Assembly: GCA_007116095.1 (NCBI GenBank)
Contig: SKJD01000261.1
Coordinates: 1-20,825 of the forward strand
Source of the DNA: Candidatus Hydrogenedentota bacterium
Lineage (GTDB): Bacteria > Hydrogenedentota > Hydrogenedentia > Hydrogenedentales > SCBR16-9
Length of the DNA stretch: 20,825 nt
Reading direction: 5' to 3'
Below, in pieces: positions 18,365 to 20,825 of this stretch (the first letter of the stretch is position 1; the number at the start of each line of letters is the position of its first letter). Made by a program: the position numbers and the translations under genes. Below the pieces are notes generated by a model. It saw nothing but the letters and a program-made list of their open reading frames with translations, was not told where the DNA came from and ran no database searches.

Positions 18365-19186
18365 ATGAATGCAACGAAAAACCCTGATCCCCTGATTATT
18401 GCCGGCCGTGAATTCCATTCCCGCATGATGATTGGCACCGGCAAATTCCCTTCAATGACGGCGCTACGCGAAGCCATTGAAGCCTCTGGTTCAGAAATTA
18501 TTACTGTGGCGTTACGCCGGGTGGATTTGGGCAAGGAGTCCGGGCGTGACAGTATCATGGGGGCCATCGATCCCAAACGCCAGTTGATATTGCCAAATAC
18601 GAGCGGGGCCCGCAGCGCGGATGAAGCCGTGCGGCTGGCCCGACTGGCCCGGGCAGCCGGACTGGAGCCGTGGGTGAAGCTGGAATTGACGCCGGAGCCA
18701 CGTTATTTGCTCCCAGACCCGGTGGAAACCCTGCATGCGGCGGAAAGGCTGATTGCAGACGGCTTTACAGTATTACCGTATATTCAACCCGACCCGGTGC
18801 TGGCCAAACGCCTCGAAGAAGCCGGTACGGCAACCGTCATGCCGCTGGGATCGCCCATAGGCTCGAATCGGGGCATCAAGTCCCGCGACATGATCGGCAT
18901 CATTATTGAGCAGGCGAATGTGCCCGTGGTCGTGGATGCGGGACTGGGCGCGCCCTCGCACGCCGCCGAGGCGATGGAAATGGGCGCGGACGCCGTGCTG
19001 ATCAACACGGCCCTGGCCGACGCACGCGAGCATGGCCCGATGGCGCGGGCCTTTGCAATGGCGGTGGAGGCGGGTCGCATGGCCTACAACGCCGGGCTGG
19101 GGCCGCAACGCAACACCGCCGAAGCCTCGTCGCCGTTGACCGGCTTTCTGTTCGAGAGCGATAAGAACGCTGAGGCGACCCGGTAG
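18365..19186 (+). CDS. thiG: Thiazole synthase
   Basis: This 273-residue TIM-barrel enzyme joins deoxyxylulose 5-phosphate, dehydroglycine and sulfur from ThiS thiocarboxylate to make the thiazole phosphate of thiamine. The N-terminus reads [18 protein letters not shown] (about 11-28). Lysine 105 in [10 protein letters not shown] matches the residue that forms the imine with the sugar phosphate. GSPIGSNRG (162-170) and [20 protein letters not shown] (190-209) are the phosphate-binding loops. An upstream frame opens at 18263, but the family start fits ATG 18365. The ribosome binding site is weak (GAAAAGA). thiH follows after 98 bases on the same strand, presumably in one operon. thiS, usually just upstream, is not in the window. 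It is slightly longer than typical because of its C-terminal tail. Confidence 0.96.
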   Translation: MNATKNPDPLIIAGREFHSRMMIGTGKFPSMTALREAIEASGSEIITVALRRVDLGKESGRDSIMGAIDPKRQLILPNTSGARSADEAVRLARLARAAGLEPWVKLELTPEPRYLLPDPVETLHAAERLIADGFTVLPYIQPDPVLAKRLEEAGTATVMPLGSPIGSNRGIKSRDMIGIIIEQANVPVVVDAGLGAPSHAAEAMEMGADAVLINTALADAREHGPMARAFAMAVEAGRMAYNAGLGPQRNTAEASSPLTGFLFESDKNAEATR

Positions 19187-19271
19187 CACCGGGCAGCGCC
19201 GTCTCGTATCAATACATTACCCATGTCCGCCAAGCTGAAGCCCCCAGACCGGACAGTTATCCCATGGAACC

Positions 19272-19279
19272 GGGAGGTG
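19272..19279 (+). promoter_or_regulatory. thiH ribosome binding site that selects the GTG start
   Basis: GGGAGGTG lies seven bases (counted from GGAGG) before GTG 19285. The in-frame ATG at 19264 sits upstream of this site and has no ribosome binding site of its own, so GTG is preferred. Confidence 0.75.
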
Positions 19280-19284
19280 AACCC

Positions 19285-20493
19285 GTGAGTTTTTTGCCTG
19301 TAATCAATGAATGGCCGGAAGAAGCGCTTCGCGATCTCTACGCAGACCTGGGACCAGCCGATGTGGAAGCCGCCCTGGCGCGGGAACATCGTGACTTAAA
19401 GGACCTGGCAGCGCTTTTCTCTCCCCACGCTACGCCCTATCTGGAGGTGATGGCCCAGGAAGCCCAGCGCCTGAGCCGCTGGCACTTCGGACGCACCATT
19501 TCGCTCTACACACCCATATATATCTCCAACCTCTGCGCAGCGGATTGTGTCTATTGCGGCTTTTCCGCCCGCTCCGGCAGTCGGGAAAAGCGGATTACGC
19601 TACGCCCGGAGGAAATCCGCAAGGAATGCGAAAATCTGGCGGCGCAAGGCTTCGAAAGCATCCTGCTTTTGACCGGAGAGGCCCCGAAAGTGGTCACCCC
19701 GCGCTACATCAACAAGGCCATCCAGATATGCCGGGAGTATTTCGCCTCGGTCTCGGTTGAGATTTACGCCGTGGACACCGACACCTACCGGGAATTCGTG
19801 GCATCCGGACTGGAGGGCGTCACGCTCTACATGGAGACCTACCACCGCCCGACCTACCGTGAAGTCCACTTGTTGGGAGAAAAGGCCGATTATGATTACC
19901 GCCTGGACGCGATGGACCGCGCGGGCGCGGCAGGGGTGCGCAAGATTAACATCGGCGCCCTGCTTGGTCTCTACGATTGGCGTATCGACCTGCTCTGGAC
20001 CGCGCTCCACGCCCGGCACCTACAGAAGCATTACTGGCAGAGCGCCGTCGGGGTTTCCTTCCCACGCCTGCGCCACACGCCGGACCGCTACCAAATTGAG
20101 CATTTCATAACCGATCGCGAGCTGGTGCAAAGCATCCTCGCATTGCGTCTCTTCCTGCCCGAAGTGGGGATTAACCTTTCCACCCGGGAAATGCCGGAGT
20201 TCCGGGATCACCTGATTCCACTCGGGGTGACGCATATGTCCGCCGGCTCTTCAACCCAGCCAGGCGGCTACGCCACCTACCGCCGGGGCGAAGCGGATGA
20301 GCGCACCAATTACCGCGAAGTGCTGGAGCAGTTCGAGATTGAAGACACCCGGAGTACGGAAGCAGTGGTGGAGGCTATACGCGCCCACGGGTACGATCCG
20401 GTCTGGAAGGATTTTGATCACGCATTTGATGAACCGGATGGCGATTCTCCCTCGTCATTAAAAGGCCCCGCAACCACGATGCGCAGTATGTGA
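19285..20493 (+). CDS. thiH: 2-iminoacetate synthase (radical SAM tyrosine lyase)
   Basis: ThiH cleaves tyrosine with S-adenosylmethionine and a [4Fe-4S] cluster to give dehydroglycine, which ThiG uses for the thiazole ring; p-cresol is released. The GTG start gives 402 residues, within the family range. The cluster motif CAADCVYC has cysteines 84, 88 and 91, followed by GFSARSG. Other family landmarks are TGEAPKVV near residue 133, YMETYHRPTY, KINIGALLGLYDWR and the late MSAGSSTQPGGY. ThiH is oxygen-sensitive and replaces the oxidase ThiO in anaerobic or facultative organisms. It lies downstream of thiG, and a HAD phosphatase gene follows after 82 bases. The assignment over related HydG rests on the thiG neighbour and the missing C-terminal cysteine motif of HydG. 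Confidence 0.95.
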   Translation: MSFLPVINEWPEEALRDLYADLGPADVEAALAREHRDLKDLAALFSPHATPYLEVMAQEAQRLSRWHFGRTISLYTPIYISNLCAADCVYCGFSARSGSREKRITLRPEEIRKECENLAAQGFESILLLTGEAPKVVTPRYINKAIQICREYFASVSVEIYAVDTDTYREFVASGLEGVTLYMETYHRPTYREVHLLGEKADYDYRLDAMDRAGAAGVRKINIGALLGLYDWRIDLLWTALHARHLQKHYWQSAVGVSFPRLRHTPDRYQIEHFITDRELVQSILALRLFLPEVGINLSTREMPEFRDHLIPLGVTHMSAGSSTQPGGYATYRRGEADERTNYREVLEQFEIEDTRSTEAVVEAIRAHGYDPVWKDFDHAFDEPDGDSPSSLKGPATTMRSM

Positions 20494-20575
20494 CGCAGCG
20501 GACTACGCTGCTTTCTCTTTGGCGGCGTCCGAGCCTGAACGCTCCGGTCGCCGTTCCCCGTTGAAGGAAGTACCC

Positions 20576-20825
20576 TTGCAGTTAGCCGAAGCCCACAGCC
20601 GAAAAGCCCCCTTGCTCCTGTTTGATTTCGACGGGGTCATTGCTGACTCCCTGCATGTCTTCTATCCCTGCTTTGTGGAGATATGCGAGGAATGCGGCTT
20701 TCCGTTGGCTTCACAGGCGGCTTTTCTACGGCTCTTCGAGGACAACGTCACCGAGTCGCTTCTGCGAGAAGGCTTTCCATTGACCCGCCTGCGCAAGCTG
20801 GCCCGGGAATTCGCGCCGCGTATCG
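20576..20825 (+). CDS. HAD-superfamily hydrolase, N-terminal fragment
   Basis: The first 83 residues are visible; the gene runs off the window. LLLFDFDGVIADS (13-25) is HAD motif I, with nucleophile D17 and general acid D19. The following helical stretch (HVFYPCFVEICEECGFPL) looks like the cap domain of phosphoglycolate-phosphatase-like enzymes. The start is taken as TTG 20576, seven bases after AGGA in GAAGGAAG (20563-20570). Other in-frame TTG codons at 20519 and 20561 have no such site. It lies 82 bases downstream of thiH on the same strand and may belong to the operon. Phosphatase activity on a small phosphorylated metabolite is likely; the substrate is unknown. Confidence 0.75.
   Translation, partial: MQLAEAHSRKAPLLLFDFDGVIADSLHVFYPCFVEICEECGFPLASQAAFLRLFEDNVTESLLREGFPLTRLRKLAREFAPRI

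Noticed and set aside
17901..18374. 157-codon minus-strand open frame between rpoB and thiG
   Set aside because: It has no ribosome binding site or recognisable domain, overlaps the thiG start and ends inside the rpoB promoter.

Overview
The window is ordinary chromosomal DNA from a bacterium, GC-rich by eye, with a Gram-negative style transcription machinery. RpoC carries a large insertion in its trigger loop (SI3 type), and the RpoB core reads like those of proteobacteria and the PVC/uncultured-phylum group. I cannot fix the phylum from sequence alone. No mobile element, CRISPR array, tRNA or rRNA was seen. Five of the twelve genes start at GTG or TTG, or have an upstream-extended frame that the ribosome binding site argues against, so starts needed checking one by one.

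Layout. 1-95 (-): the first codons of a ribokinase-type sugar kinase. 301-3088 (+): a tightly overlapping three-gene operon for an ABC transporter (ATPase, six-helix ABC-2 type permease, and an envelope protein with helical/TPR-like repeats and two copies of a pseudopilin-like module). 3099-5741 (-): a large protein that joins a KaiC/RecA-like domain lacking its P-loop to an orphan pyruvate-phosphate-dikinase-type ATP-grasp domain. 5944-7284 (-): NADP-type glutamate dehydrogenase gdhA with a clear terminator. 7285-8205: a 921-base gap with a near-consensus promoter pointing at gdhA from about 520 bases away. 8206-9396 (+): a coiled-coil protein ending in a stand-alone MshEN (type II secretion ATPase N-terminal) domain. 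9549-17714 (-): rpoC and rpoB, transcribed from a textbook sigma-70 promoter at 17876-17904 with no ribosomal protein genes before them. 18365-20825 (+): thiG, thiH and the start of a HAD-family phosphatase gene.

How the genes work together. The rpoBC unit is the housekeeping core. GdhA assimilates ammonia into glutamate. ThiG and ThiH together make the thiazole part of thiamine; ThiH is the radical-SAM tyrosine lyase, typical of organisms that can make thiamine without oxygen. thiS and thiF are not in the window. The three-gene ABC cassette is probably an export or envelope system. Two proteins are less usual: the degenerate KaiC plus PPDK-like fusion, and the stand-alone MshEN protein that shares a bidirectional terminator with rpoC.

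The strongest regulatory signals are the rpoB promoter, the gdhA terminator, the shared terminator at 9459-9496, a dyad covering the promoter of the ABC operon, competing hairpins over that operon's ribosome binding site, and adjacent perfect palindromes plus a strong hairpin before thiG. No system that is clearly new was found; the best candidates for something undescribed are the KaiC/PPDK fusion and the ABC cassette's third protein.
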